64,000 nt of DNA from Euphorbia lathyris (GCF_963576675.1 NC_088911.1:129955929-130019928); one strand, 5' to 3'. Positions 1 to 11,859 are shown, counted from the first letter of the stretch. Notes: a model not told the origin generated them from the sequence alone. Made by a program: numbers and translations.

Positions 1-3000
1 CATTCTTTCGTTGATTATTTACTCCATCCTTATTATCTCCTTACTTAAGTACGTCTTCATTGTTTTGGCCGCTAATGATAATGGATATGGTAAGTAACAT
101 ATTGATCGAATGCTTCACGTGTCAAATTAAAAAAAAAAATCGAGAATTAATCAACAAAACTCGAAAAGAGGAGTTGCGCGATATGTTTTTAGGATTTTAA
201 TTGCATGATTTAATAAAATTGGATATGTAGGGGGGACATTTGCAATGTATTCGTTGATATGTCGACATGCGAAGATCAGTTTGATACCGAACCAACAAGC
301 AGAAGATCGACAAGTTTCGACTTATAAATTAGAAGGACCAACTCAACGAGTCCAGATTTCCACAGCAATCAAAAGCACTCTCGAGCAAAGTTACTTAATG
401 AAGTACGTTATATTGTTCACAACCATGCTTGCCGTCTCCATGGTTCTTGGAGATGGCATTCTCACACCCTGCATTTCAGGTAACTAATTAACGTTTTTTA
501 CAACTTAACTCTATGGCACGAAAAAGTCGCTGTGCCTGTCAATGGCAAGGGTAGAAGTAGCGGAGTTAGGGAGGGTTGTCGATCCCCCCGACTATGGGAG
601 AAAATAGTGAAAATTTAGATTTATTATCGCTAAACATAAAATTTCCGTCGGTAATTTCACATTTACTCAAATTTTATAAAAGTTCTGCGATACGACGGAA
701 AGGAATATCCTGTCGCTGATTCTTAATCCCCAAAAATCTGTGTTTTCATGCTAAATTTTTCTCCAGTGACTTTCTGAATTTTTGCTTCTGGTTACGCCAC
801 TGGTCGATGATAAAAATTTAGTAAGATACATTTTTTGGGGATTAAAAATCAGGACAAAAATTCCGTCGTTAACTCCTCAAGCTCCAAAAGTAATGAAATT
901 GCTAACGAAATGTTTATGTTTAGCGACGGATATATTACTATAAATATAATTTTTGTTATTTTCTTTCTGGATTCGGAGCCAGAAGGACCGTCTGTTACAC
1001 CTGTAGTACCACCATGAAATCTACATCAATTTTTTTGTTCATAATTTTTTGTGAAAATACTAATCAACATTACCGACGAATTAAAATACGTTGGCAACGG
1101 ATAGGATACCACGGGTAATGTCAAGTTTATTTTTGAATTACCCGTATCCATCTCATTATCCTAACTGGTGTATTTCTTGAATCTTACACCCATTCGTTTA
1201 AATTGCGGGTATTTGCACAAGTACCCTTACCTGTTAAGAATCGAGCACATGAAATGTATAAATTACAAATCTAATAAAACATAAATTTAATAAACCATCC
1301 ACAAATTTAACAAACATTTTAAATCACTCAAACTATCAAAAAATTAAAAACACTAAAAATAAAATTTTGTTTTGATACAATGATAATCTTCATTTTTTCC
1401 TCCATTCGATGTCCACATTCATAAACCTTCAAGAGAATAAAATTTATGTTGCAAATACATTGCGGGTATCGAGTACCCTCGGGGATAATCCTATATACTT
1501 GTCTCGTACCCATCACAAATAATTTTATTTGGATCCCATACCCTTTTAACAAGATTCGAGTAATCTCATTATAGGATCGGGTAGTGCCGGAAACCCGCAA
1601 AATCCGTACCCGTTGCCATCCCTACTTTTGGCCACCCAATAAGGATTAAAATCGCATATATTAAAAACTCATATTCTATAGCAATACCTGGACTTTCACA
1701 AGATGTGATAATGTGGGTTTCAGTAGTGATATTAATATTTCTATTCCAAGTTCAAAGATTTGGAACAGAAAAAGTTGGATATACATTTGCTCCAATTATT
1801 GTAATATGGTTTATTTCGATAGCATGTATCGGAATTTACAACTTTGTCAAGTACGATCCTGCTGTAATCAAGGCCGTCAATCCTTGGTACATTATCAAAT
1901 ATTTTCGCACCAACAAAAAAGATGCTTGGATTTCTCTTGGCGCTGTTGTTTTATGCCTCACAGGTACGGTAAATTCTACTGTAGACCGGGACCACCAGCA
2001 CTCATCCCTCCAGTTAGAATGATGTGACATTATTATCTGAGTAGATGAGATGAGTACTGGTCGCGTTTTATTGTAAATTTTTTATGATATTAACGAAAAG
2101 AAGAATGGATTTTCAGGTTCGGAAGCGTTATTTGCTGATTTGGGACATTTCAATATTAAATCAATTCAATTGAGCAGTTGCAGTGTGCTTGTTCCATCTG
2201 TGTTGTTAGCTTACATTGGACAATGTTCTTATCTTGTTAAAAATCCTCAGGATGTTACTGCTGCTTTTTACAAGTCCATTCCAAGTAAGTATTTTCCTCA
2301 TTTTTTATATTATTTTCAGCAATTATTTCCATTTTTTTTACACTTTATTAGGGTTGTAAATAAGCCGAGCTGCTTATGAGCGGTGCGGCATTCAGCTCGA
2401 TAAAAGTTCGATTGTGTTCGATTCGATTTATTAAAGAGCCGAGCTTGAGCAAGACGAAAGTCGACTTAAAAGCTCGTGAATGCTCGATAATAGGTTCATG
2501 AACAAGCTCGATTATAATGTTTATGAACAAACTCGATCGTGAGCAAACTTGGTTAGATTATTTTTTTAATAATAATATTTCTATAAAGGGCGAAATGTAA
2601 AACAACGTAGTTTTGTAGATTTCAAAACTATGTAGTTTTGTGTTAAAGAAGTTTCAAATGAACATAATTAACGAGATGTTCGCGAGCGAAGTTCATGAAC
2701 GGAATCAACAAGCTACTCGCAAGCAATGCTTGTGAACAAGCTCACGAGAAGCTCATAAGCATGACGTTGAGATTGAGATCGTCAATTTTCTAACGAGCGC
2801 ATGCCAAAGCTCGTCTCAATTCGATTACAATCCCACTCTATTTTTACATATAAGTAAACCTGGGAATTTTTCGTGTTCGAGTTCGTGTCGTGTCATTTTT
2901 AGGTTTGTGTTAAAAGTGTAAACCCAAACTTAACCCAAAAATTTTCGTGTCGCAGTCGTATTAACCTGTTCGAATTAGTATCGATTTCGTGTCATGTTTT

Positions 3001-5252
3001 CGGGACATGTAATTTTGTTATATATATTAACGATAACCCTTAAAAATATAAGAGGATATTGTACTATTTTTAAATACTTTATGTTATTTTTAGATTAGTA
3101 TACGTAAATACTAACCCAACGAAAAATTCGCTAATATCATGTTAGAGGGTCATGTAATGTGTTTATAACAAATTAGGAAATTCGAATCATATTAGCAAAT
3201 AATAATAATAATTTTATTATCTTTATTAATAAAATGACATAAAAACACGAAAACACGAAAACATATAACAATAATTTTAAATATTGGTGTCATTTTCGGA
3301 TTAGCATATCAACTCCAACCCCAACAATTTGAGTGTCAGTTTCGTGTCAACTAAAAAATGATACATTACCTACTTTTACCGGGTATATCAGAAAATTAAA
3401 TTTAGGGATAATTGAGAAAGCATCTAAAAACTAATTGAAGGGTGAGTGTTCTACTGCAATTTGAACCAAATACAAGGATGTAAAATTATTTTTGAAAATA
3501 CACATATAAATTGGGTAAATTACAGCCATAACCCCTAAATGTTGGGGCACTAACATTAATTGTCCCCAAACTTCAAATCTTGACATAAGTATCCATGAAC
3601 TTCAATTTTTACTCGCATAATAACAGTCCAAATTACCGTCGACCATGAAAGTATAGATATTTTTGGGATAACAAATCAGCGACAGAATATTCCGTCCGTA
3701 ATTATATATTTTTATGTTTAGATGGAACTATCATCGTAAATATAATTTTCCGTTAGTTTCTCCTAGAGTCGAGTTCTACGCTGATATCAATTAATGTATT
3801 TAGCCAAATTGTAGTATGATTTAAATTATTTACTCAATTATTATTTTTTATTAATTATTTTTATTAAAATTTTCATTTATACATATTTAACTAACTATGT
3901 TTCTTATATATATATGCAGCTCCATCGTACTGGCCACAGTTTATTTTAGCAATATTAGCAGCCATAATTGCTAGTCAATCATTGATATCTGCTTCGTTTT
4001 CAATGATCCAACAATCTGTAGCACTCGGATGTTTTCCTAGAGTCAAGATTGTTCATACTTCTCTACAACACGAAGGACAAGTTTATGTCCCGGAAATCAA
4101 TACTCTCTTGATGATCGCCTGTTTAGGAGTCACTCTTGGCTTCAAAAACACTTTGACTATTGGCAATGCTTATGGTAATTTTAAATATAAATTGCTTAAA
4201 TTATCCAAATTGACCTAATTCGTGTTCAAGAAAACACCGACAGATTATAAATCCGTCGGTAAATGGTCGTCTTTGATTGAACAGCGACAGATTCAAATTC
4301 CGTCCTAAAGGATCATCTTTGATTGAACAGCGACAGATTCTAAATCCGTCGTTAAATGATCGTCTTTGATCTTCTTGTTTTTTAAAAGTTTCTTGATATG
4401 ATTCGTGCAGGAATTGCAGTGACATTGGTTTTCGTAATCACATCCGCAATGCTAGTTCTAATTATGGTTATGATATGGAAGACAAACATCTTCATTATAG
4501 TCATCTATGTAATAACCATTGGTCTAATAGAGTTAATATTTTTAAGTTCTACCCTCTACAAATTTACCGACGGAGGCTACCTTCCGTTACTCTTCGCCTT
4601 TGTTCTAGTGTTCATTATGTTCATTTGGAACTACGGCTACCGAAAAAAGTATGTCTTCGAGCTTGAAAATAAAATTTCAATGGAAAGACTTTCCGAAATA
4701 GTCTCCGATGATTCGATCATTCAACTCAAAGGCATCGGGTTGTTCTACACTCAGCTTGTTCAAGGCATAACTCCGGTGTTCAACCATTACATTTCAAAAG
4801 TTCCCGCGTTTCATTCCATTCTTGTGTTTGTTTCGATAAAGTCGTTGCCGATTAGTAAAGTTCCTAGCGAAGAACGGTTCTTGTTTGAACGAGTGAAGAC
4901 TGGGGAGTCGATTTTTCGATGCGTAGTGAGGTACGGGTACAAGGATTCGAGACAAGATCAAGAGAACTTTGATCAAATGTTGGCTGAACAATTGAAGGAG
5001 TTTATAGGAGAAGAAGGTGGTAGTAAAGAAAAGGAAGAGGAAATGAGAAGAATTGATCAAGCAATTAGGGAAAATGTTGTGTATTTAATGGGGGAAAGTG
5101 AGGTTATGGCTTCAAAGGAATCAAATTTTGTGAAGGTTTTGGCTATAGATTATATGTACAATTGGTTAAGTAGGTGTGTTCGGCAGCCCGATGAAGTTTT
5201 CATGATTCCTCGGAAGCATTTACTCAAAGTCGGGATGACTTATGATGTTTAA
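1..5252 (+). CDS. HAK5: HAK5-type high-affinity potassium transporter, copy A (3' part; 5' exons outside window)
   Basis: Multi-pass plasma-membrane K+ transporter of the HAK/KUP/KT family, most like cluster I (HAK5), which takes up K+ in roots at low external supply. Exons by GT-AG junctions and phase: 2-89, 231-479, 1682-1963, 2117-2284, 3920-4174, 4411-5252, all joining in frame without a stop. Visible family blocks: [82 protein letters not shown] and the C-terminus [10 protein letters not shown]. Two oddities: NGYG instead of the usual NGEG/NGDG at the exon 1-2 join, and exon 3 joins as CIS-AIPG, without the V-L-S that copy B has there (CIS-VLSAVGG), because the acceptor seems to have moved into the old exon. 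Introns hold several transposons. A promoter cannot be seen. Family call is firm; function is uncertain. Confidence 0.86.
600..1020. repeat. Intronic repeat with CCGTCG/CGACGG motifs (CACTA-like subterminal remnant)
   Basis: HAK copy A intron between 480 and 1681. The stretch has scattered short motifs of the type TTCCGTCGGTAAT, ACGACGGAA and CTGTCGCTGATT in both orientations, like the subterminal repeats of plant CACTA elements. It also contains phrases such as GGTTACGCCACTG common in dispersed plant repeats. Similar motifs recur at about 3670-3760 in a later intron. No intact end or transposase is seen. Confidence 0.4.
1090..1624. mobile_element. hAT-like MITE in HAK copy A intron
   Basis: The two ends are inverted: TTGGCAACGGATAG at 1091 against GTTGCCATCCCTA ending at 1624. 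The body is rich in GGGTACCC-type words (ACGGGTAATG, GCGGGTATCG, GAGTACCCTC). This is the pattern of a widespread non-autonomous hAT-type plant repeat (TAGGGATGGCAACGGGT end). No clear target duplication was found; the left end is degraded. The 90-codon minus-strand reading frame inside is not a gene. Confidence 0.55.
2350..2834. mobile_element. hAT-like MITE with 8-bp target duplication, HAK copy A intron
   Basis: The ends AGGGTTGTAAAT and GATTACAATCCC are inverted. They are flanked by ACTTTATT (2342-2349) and ACTCTATT (2835-2842), 7 of 8 identical, the size expected for hAT elements. The body has many GCTCG/CGAGC words (AAGCTCGTGAATGCTCG, GAACAAGCTC). It is 485 bp and non-coding. Confidence 0.75.
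2857..3385. repeat. MITE-like repeat with TTCGTGTCG words
   Basis: Directly downstream of the previous MITE, in the same intron. It starts with AACCTGGGAATTTTTCGTG and ends near TTTCGTGTCAACT...ATTACC, with repeated TCGTGTC and AACACGAAAACACGAAAAC words. It looks like a second non-autonomous element that inserted next to the first. No target duplication is clear. Confidence 0.4.
4236..4370. repeat. Three tandem ~47-bp units with palindromic ACCGAC/GTCGGT core
   Basis: Units start at 4237, 4284 and 4330 (periods 47 and 46). Each has a CGACAG...CCGTCG core followed by GATCGTCTTTGATTGAACA. The first core (4236-4260) is close to a perfect inverted repeat. It fills the last intron of HAK copy A; the cores resemble CACTA subterminal repeats. 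Confidence 0.8.
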
Positions 5253-5299
5253 GTATGAGATTTCTTGAATGGTTACAGTATAAGTTATTATGGTTAATG

Positions 5300-5338
5300 G
5301 GAACTTGACACGTCATTACGTGTGACATGTCAAGTTCC
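5300..5338. repeat. Short perfect inverted repeat in the 3' flank of HAK copy A
   Basis: GGAACTTGACA at 5300-5310 is the exact reverse complement of TGTCAAGTTCC at 5328-5338, with a 17-nt loop that can pair further (CGTCA/TGACA, imperfect). It lies about 50 nt after the stop codon, so it is probably in the 3' UTR. Role unknown. Confidence 0.6.
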
Positions 5339-5479
5339 ATGCTTGAATTTTCCCGTTTAAGTATTTCATCGATGGATTTGTATTGATTCATTGGAAGAAT
5401 TTTGTATGTTGAAAAGTGAGAATGATTTATGACGTTTAAACATTACGTCTTCTTTTTTGATCCCATATATTATTATTGT

Positions 5480-5623
5480 ATGGTGGTAGAACTACGATAT
5501 CAAATGTGGTGGTGAAAGCAAACAGAGGATGAACTCTGATTTTGCCACTAAGAGCTTTTATGGCGAAAAAATGGCATTTAATGGCGAAATATTTCCCTAC
5601 AGAACGCACGATTTCTTGTAGTG
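5480..5623. mobile_element. Terminal fragment of a CACTA (En/Spm) transposon
   Basis: The segment ends in TTTCTTGTAGTG (5612-5623), the inverted form of the CACTACAAGAAA terminus of plant CACTA elements. It is preceded by repeated ATGGCGAAA and TGGCATTTAATGGCG words resembling subterminal repeats. A matching left end was not found, so it is a fragment. Confidence 0.55.
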
Positions 5624-5744
5624 TCTAGACGAAGAACCTCCGAAATCATCTCTCTTAGAGTGGATTCTAATGGTTAAAAGTGCATGCAAATATCTCTGCA
5701 CCTTCTTCGTTTACCTCTGTAGTGAAGTATATAGTGTTAGAATT

Positions 5745-6185
5745 GATTAATATTAATCCTTATATTGAATGAAAGATTAAAGGTCATTGATTACTCATAT
5801 ATTATTGGAGTGGATGATAATATAGAGAATAAACCATTCTCCGTTAAAGTCTCTACAACTCTGTTATCCTCACGATAAATATGAGATACCACTACATGCA
5901 TAGCAGAGATATACTTGAGACAAATTAACTAGTTATGTCTAAGATCCCAATGGACATCCTACGGTAACTAGAGCCACACTCCACCAAAAAACAATGCCAA
6001 CCCTTTTTCTAAGATGTAGAAATAGTATAAACGACTGATTTAAGCTCATTAATATAAGCAAATGAATTATAAACATCCTTCTTGGAAAACCTCTATCTAT
6101 TCTGCAAATACTTCTAAACCTACTATCCTTAGAGCACCATCGACTGACCATCTGTGTTAACTCTTATCCACCCTAAAGCTAAATG
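5745..6185 (-). pseudogene. Decayed LINE/RNase H-like fragment
   Basis: Minus-strand translation near 5800-5900 gives VSHIYREDNRVVETL followed by ENGLF, the C-terminal pattern of the RNase H domain in plant L1-type LINEs and related RVT_3 genes (compare HIYREQNRVADRL in the LINE at 50.1 kb). Upstream to about 6185 further fragments can be read only through stops and frame changes. No intact frame remains. Confidence 0.5.
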
Positions 6186-6640
6186 ACACTAATAATAATA
6201 GGAGTCGCGATAGGCCTAATAGGAACAAATAACTGAGACAAAATCCTAATCTCAGAGACCGAATTATACATGATGTCATTGTTATTAGAGTTATCTGATA
6301 TTAAATTTTTTTCTGGATAAAAATAATCATAACTTCCAATTTAATTTCAAACTAATCTATTAATTTTATTTTGAAAAAAATAACGTCATATGTATTTATC
6401 AAATATTTATCAACTTTAACAATTTTCATCATTTCCCTTGTATCTTTGAGAAATTGAGCCTTAAAATCAAGAGAAGAGTTGTGATAAAAATTTGTGGCGT
6501 GGATTATTTTCCTTTCTCTTTGAACCCGGCCCATGTAAGTATTGGATTTCAAAAGAAATCACAGAGCAACTTTTGGTCCAAAGAATAGACTCTAATGAAG
6601 TGTTTTTTAGATGAAAGTCACCTTTTGTTATCAAAATTAC

Positions 6641-7101
6641 AAGGATTAATTACAAATATTTGACTGATTTGCAGACCGCTACCTGTGATATTTTTTTGTA
6701 AACGCAATTCTATGGTTGTAAAATTTTGTAGGTTTTTTTTACTTTACCAAATTTGACCAATAACGACATCAAAATGAAAATTTTCAATAATTAAAGTTGT
6801 TTAGTATCATAGTAACATTTTTAATTTTTCAAAATCATCATTTTGTTCTCTCTAAAAATTATCTTTCTCTCTCATAAAAAAACAGCACTTAAATGATCTC
6901 AAACATAAAAAAAACCTGAAGAATTAAAGTTCTTTAAAATATCATTTAACTCTTGAAAATTTTCATTTCGAGTTTGTTATCGACCAAATTCTGACAAAGT
7001 GAACTCAAATGCAAAATTTTGCAAATCACAAAAAAAAAAAATCACGAGTATCAATCTGCAAATCAGTCAAACCACGAGGTATTTATTTGTAATTAACCCT
7101 T
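6641..7101. mobile_element. MITE with long imperfect terminal inverted repeats
   Basis: AAGGATTAATTACAAAT at 6641 is inverted as ATTTGTAATTAACCCTT ending at 7101. The next block GACTGATTTGCAGA reappears inverted as TCTGCAAATCAGTC at about 7053-7066. The 461-bp interior is AT-rich and non-coding. Target duplication not identified. From 7102 to 7420 I recognise nothing coding. Confidence 0.6.
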
Positions 7102-7420
7102 ATTTCAAAAGGAAGGATGGGATTAAGTACAATTACCTTCTCATGATAGGTCTTTCCCATGGGGGGACTGCTTGTACCGCTGTCTAGACAAAGCGAGGAT
7201 CCTACGGAGAAGCCAACTCAATGAAGAGCAGAATCTGAGCGATTACACCCAATGTCTTTTTTCTAGCTTCTTGGAGCTGAACGATCTCTAGTATTTCCCA
7301 AGAGGCCGATATCGGAGTCTTCCGCAGGCATCACACCAGCAATCGAAAGCCCATTGTACTTCACAGTAAGTATGTATTAAGTTTACTTTCCAACCTTTTA
7401 TGAACTGATTATTAAGTAAC

Positions 7421-7515
7421 TTCTATGATTATTTTGTTTTTGATAAAGTAAAACTTACTTTGTTTTTTTTTTTTACTATTAGATGATGGTGGACTTTAAC
7501 AAAGTAAGTTCATGT
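7421..7515. repeat. Foldback MITE remnant with ACTTTGTT/AACAAAGT arms
   Basis: AAACTTACTTTGTTTTT is inverted by TTTAACAAAGTAAG downstream, with CTATTAGATGATGGTGG between. The wording matches the better preserved foldback element at 49049-49200 (ACTTTGTTTTTGACAAAGT, CATTAGATGATAG), so it is probably an older member of that family. It lies just upstream of HAK copy B. Confidence 0.5.
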
Positions 7516-7750
7516 GGTAGTAAAAATAAATTTCCAAATAGAGTCATACCTAATCACTAATTTCCAAATAGAAATTGGCAAGAAAAGTGAGATTCGGTGT
7601 CGTTTTGCAATAAGTAAATTAGTAAAAAAACAAATTAGGGGCATTGGACGTGTATACCATGTTCACATTATTGGATACAACCATAATATTATATTATTAT
7701 GCAAAGAAATAATAATTGCCAAAAATATAATATTAAATTAAAGCTGATCC

Positions 7751-7760
7751 ACTATATAAT
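7751..7760 (+). promoter_or_regulatory. Candidate TATA box for HAK copy B
   Basis: CTATATAATT lies about 50 nt before the first ATG at 7808. The spacing is short but possible for a plant core promoter with a very short leader. No other promoter element is claimed. Confidence 0.4.
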
Positions 7761-8149
7761 TAAGGTTAAACCCAGTCATTAATTAATTAAATAGTGTTAT
7801 AATTAAAATGGAGGATCAAAGCATAGTAGAAGAACAAGTATCAATGGAAGAAGTGAATAATAATCAGAATGGAAACCTCATCAAAAAAGATTTATTTGAT
7901 TTGGAGGCTGCTGGAGATACATCTTATGCTCATAAGGTACTCGTTAATTAATTAATCACGATTTTATTTTAATTATTTATATAATTAGTGATTAAGAAGG
8001 GTAAATGAGAGGTCTGTTGCACTCTTTCGGTCACCCGAATCTATCCTGTAAAGAATGGTTCGAGACAACCTTCTATCTAGAAACAAGTCTGGGAATGCTA
8101 TAAGTAGACCAATAGCATACTCAAACTTGCCTCAGTCTACAGTTGAACA

Positions 8150-8910
8150 AGTAAGAACATAAAAAAGTGGTTGGGCTTAGATCTATTTATAGATCCGCTG
8201 GCCCATCTAATCCGTCCCAGTCCACCCTTTATAAATTGGGCTTGAACATGTATATTCATCATTTAACTCAGTTTGGTCCGAACTCGCACAAAGTTTATAT
8301 ATAAAATGGATTGGGTTTTAAATTTATTTTGAAAAATCGTGTATATTATCATTATTGTTATTTTTTTTTAAATCATCATTATTGTTAATTTATGATAATA
8401 AAAAATTGATTTTTCTAAAATTAAAAATTGCATGCCTAACTTCACGTTTGACCGTACATACTAATGGATTTTTTTATATATAATTATATATAATTTGTTT
8501 TTAGTATATGGGTCAGGCCAGACTTGAAAATTCATTCTTTTTTATAATTTACACAATATTCAGGACAAATTATTTATAAAAGTTTCAAACTTTTAAATAA
8601 ATTTATTTAAATATCAAATCTACTGATTTTTTTAAAATTGTTTGTTTACAAGTGATTAACTGAAATTCAAAAACAAAATAAAGTTATGCTATTATGATAT
8701 TTTAAGATTTAAATACATTTAATAAATGTAAATAAAAATTAAAATCTGACTTTTGATATAATTTTTTTTTTTTTTAATTCAGTCCAATCCAAACCCGATA
8801 TGTATATAATATGGACTAGTTAGATTGAACTTATATGTCAAGCCCGAACTCAGCCCGAACCATAATCAGATCTGGGCTTTAAACTCAGCCCATCCTTATA
8901 TTATATATAT
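8150..8910. repeat. Intronic hAT-like repeat with GGGCT/AGCCC ends
   Basis: Lies in intron 1 of HAK copy B. Left part has GGTTGGGCTTAGATC and CCGCTGGCCCATC; right part has CAAGCCCGAACTCAGCCCG and TCTGGGCTTTAAACTC in roughly inverted sense, with an AT-rich middle. This is the look of a degenerate non-autonomous DNA element. Ends not resolved. Confidence 0.35.
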
Positions 8911-9756
8911 TTATTTATAATTTATTTCTTTTGACATAAATATATTTAAGATATATGTATTGAATTTATTAAATTAATTATACATTTTTAATTTTAATAA
9001 CTCTAGTTATATTAAGTGGGGGTTGGGCTTGCTTTGGAATTTCCCCTAACATAATCTTGATAAATGCGAGTTTGAAGTAGATATAATTCTAGTTTAATTT
9101 TAAACTTTTTTTCTTGAAAAAAAAAACATTTTTATTTGATTTCACCGAAAAAAAAAATGAGATGGTTTTGCCAAAAAATCCGAAAAAATTATGCGTTGGG
9201 AATTAACTCCCAACTGAGAAATTCTAGTGTGGACCAATTAATACTGATCCCTCCACTGAAGTGAAGTACATTAGTAGATGAACTGATATGACATCATCTG
9301 AGTAAACAAGACAAGACCAGTACCGATCCTGATCCATATTAGAATTGTAACTTGAAGAAGCCAAAAAGGACAAGGTATTAGTTGGAAATGGCTCCTTCTA
9401 GAGAAATGAATCTTTCTTAACCATAAGTCGATCCGTCATAAACTAGATAATGTAGTTAAATGTCAAGTCGAACTTAAACTCGGCACGGTCCTGTGAACTT
9501 CTAATTAATGATAAATTTTGAATGCAGATGAAGAAGGAATGGGGAACTATATTGAAGCTAGCATTTCAATGCATAGGAGTAGTATATGGAGACTTGGGTA
9601 CATCTCCATTGTATGTTTTGCCTGGTATTTTTCCAGATGGTATAAAACACAGAGATGATATAGTTGGTGTATTGTCATTGATCATCTATTCTATCATCAT
9701 CATCACCCTCTTCAAATACGTTTTCATTGTTTTAGCCGCCAACGACAACGGTGAAG

Positions 9757-9890
9757 GTATCACTGTATTTGAAACATCTGTAAACGGGGAATGAGAATCC
9801 CCAAGACATGAATTCCCCCACAAGATGGGGATGGATGGGGGCATATTAATCTGTCCCATACTAACTAGTGGGGACATGAATAGGGGGGAC
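9757..9890. repeat. GGGGA/TCCCC-rich insert replacing HAK copy B exon sequence
   Basis: About 134 bp with GGGGAATGAGAATCCCC, ATTCCCCCACAAGATGGGGA and TGGGGACATGAATAGGGGGG. It stands where copy A has about 167 bp of exon 2 plus an intron. Its wording resembles the GGGGA-rich repeat at 21985-22330. A GT still follows the preceding exon at 9757, but the downstream exon start is gone. Confidence 0.6.
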
Positions 9891-10537
9891 ATGAAGCTTT
9901 CTCTGTTGTTTATAAGCATGCTTGGTGTTTCCATGGTGCTTGGTGATGGTGTTCTCACCCCTTGCATTTCAGGTGAAATCTAATTATTTACTAAAATGAA
10001 ATCGAAAGTTGACAATAATAATTTTTTTTTTTCAAGCATGGCCTATGACAACAATAGGAGCCTTCGAAATTTACTTCACATAAGTTACAAATTTAGACAC
10101 ATGATTATCGGGAAAGAGCAAATTTAGCATCTACGTACAAAACAATAAAATAATAAGCTTAACATTTACAAGAGGGTAGAATTTTAAAATATGCAATTTC
10201 AAGCTTTATAGTATGGTGGTGAGAATGCTAAAAGGTTTGCACATAAAAAAAACTAACATTTCATTATTTTGGCATGAAATTGCATTGGCTGATGGTAGAC
10301 TTTAAGTAAATTTGTACCTGATCCCATAACAATATAGTTGAACTGCTGCATTCTCAACAAATTGTCCCAAAATTTGATCTTTATTTGGTTCTTCTTTATC
10401 CAATTAAGAATTTATTAGATTATATATTTATTTAATTTAAATTTGTAAAAAAAAAAAATTAAAGATGTATAAGACTTCTAAAATACTGGATGTAGTCTGA
10501 TTACATGATAATATAGAATATTATCTCTAACATGTCG

Positions 10538-10619
10538 GAGATTAATATGAGATCTATGATTGTGCCTTAACTAAAAGCTCGAATAGTTAAGGCACAATCA
10601 TAGATCTTATATTAATCTC
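10538..10619. repeat. Near-perfect 36-bp-arm hairpin in HAK copy B intron
   Basis: Left arm 10538-10573 and right arm 10584-10619 are reverse complements with one mismatch (ATATGAGATC against GATCTTATAT), separated by a 10-nt loop AAAAGCTCGA. The arms include GATTGTGCCTTAACTA and its complement. It is in the intron between the CIS and VLSAV exons, transcribed in the sense direction if the gene is expressed. The rest of that intron (9973-11113) shows no coding. Confidence 0.85.
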
Positions 10620-11859
10620 TGATACCTCTACCCATATAATACCATATAATTAATTATTATTATCTGTTTTGACCCAAGTCTCATTCCTCAAGTTTTATAG
10701 TTTTAAAACGTGTCTACATGTACTTTTAAAATGTGTCTACATATGCTGAAACATATCTTATTAATATAGTTTAGCCATTCTCTTTTTGTTTCCAATGTGA
10801 TATCCAATCCATTAAATCCTCCAACATTATTCTTTACAATTGTTCATTCCTTAAGCTTTTCATTCCATTGTTATCCCCTCGTGACCAGGTCATTATAGGC
10901 CCACTAGCTTATTATATATGGTTCATAATTCCCAAACCAACACATTATACATGGAGATTCATTTTTTTATGCCAATTGTAACATTCACAGTTCGCTTTGA
11001 CTTGAGACACATTCTTTAGCCTCAGTGCGCTTTAAAACAAATCTACATTCATTTGAAATTCACCTTACTAATCTAGCACTCAGTCACTCTTTTTTTCATT
11101 TCATGATTTGCAGTGTTATCAGCAGTCGGAGGTATAAAAGAAGCAGACAATAGACTTACAAATAACACAATCATGTGGATTTCGGTTGGAATTTTAATTT
11201 TCTTATTCCAAATTCAAAGGATAGGAACACAGAAAGTTGGATACACTTTTGCCCCCATTCTGATGCTATGGTTTGGTCTAATTGCATCAATTGGAATATT
11301 CAACATTATAAAGTATGAACCTGGTGTAATAAAAGCAGTGAATCCATGGTACATAGTCAAATATTTCAAGAGAAATAGAAAGAATGCTTGGATTTCACTT
11401 GGTGGTGTTTTGTTATGCCTCACAGGCCTTGTTTGCTGATTTGGGCCATTTCAATATACTATCTATTCAAATCAGTTCATGTTTTGTCCTAATTCCATCT
11501 GTCTTATTGGCTTATATTGGTCAATGTTCTTATCTTTGGGTTTATCCTAATGATGTTACTGATGCCTTCTACAAGTCAATACCAAGTAAGACCCTGTTCT
11601 TTATTACTTAATTTCAGTATCAATCAGTTCAGTTCAGTAGTAATCAGTTCAGTTCAGCTTTTTTCATTGATAAAGAACATGGTCTAAGTATTTATATACA
11701 TTGCTTAATACATAATTATACTCTTAAATTTATCGTGGTTTGGCACCTTAAACTTATACTCGGAGACATTTAAACTTGTTAATTTTGGATCTTCAATACC
11801 CTTATCGGTGATTTGATAGATTTCAAAGTTATCATGGTACCGCCTATAATGTTTTAGCT

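Noticed and set aside
835..1017. 60-codon frame in HAK copy A intron
   Set aside because: Within repeat-derived intron sequence; no homology and not in phase with the gene.
7130..7380. Possible gene fragment on the minus strand (higher GC)
   Set aside because: A short open stretch exists but no family could be recognised and there is no splice or start context.
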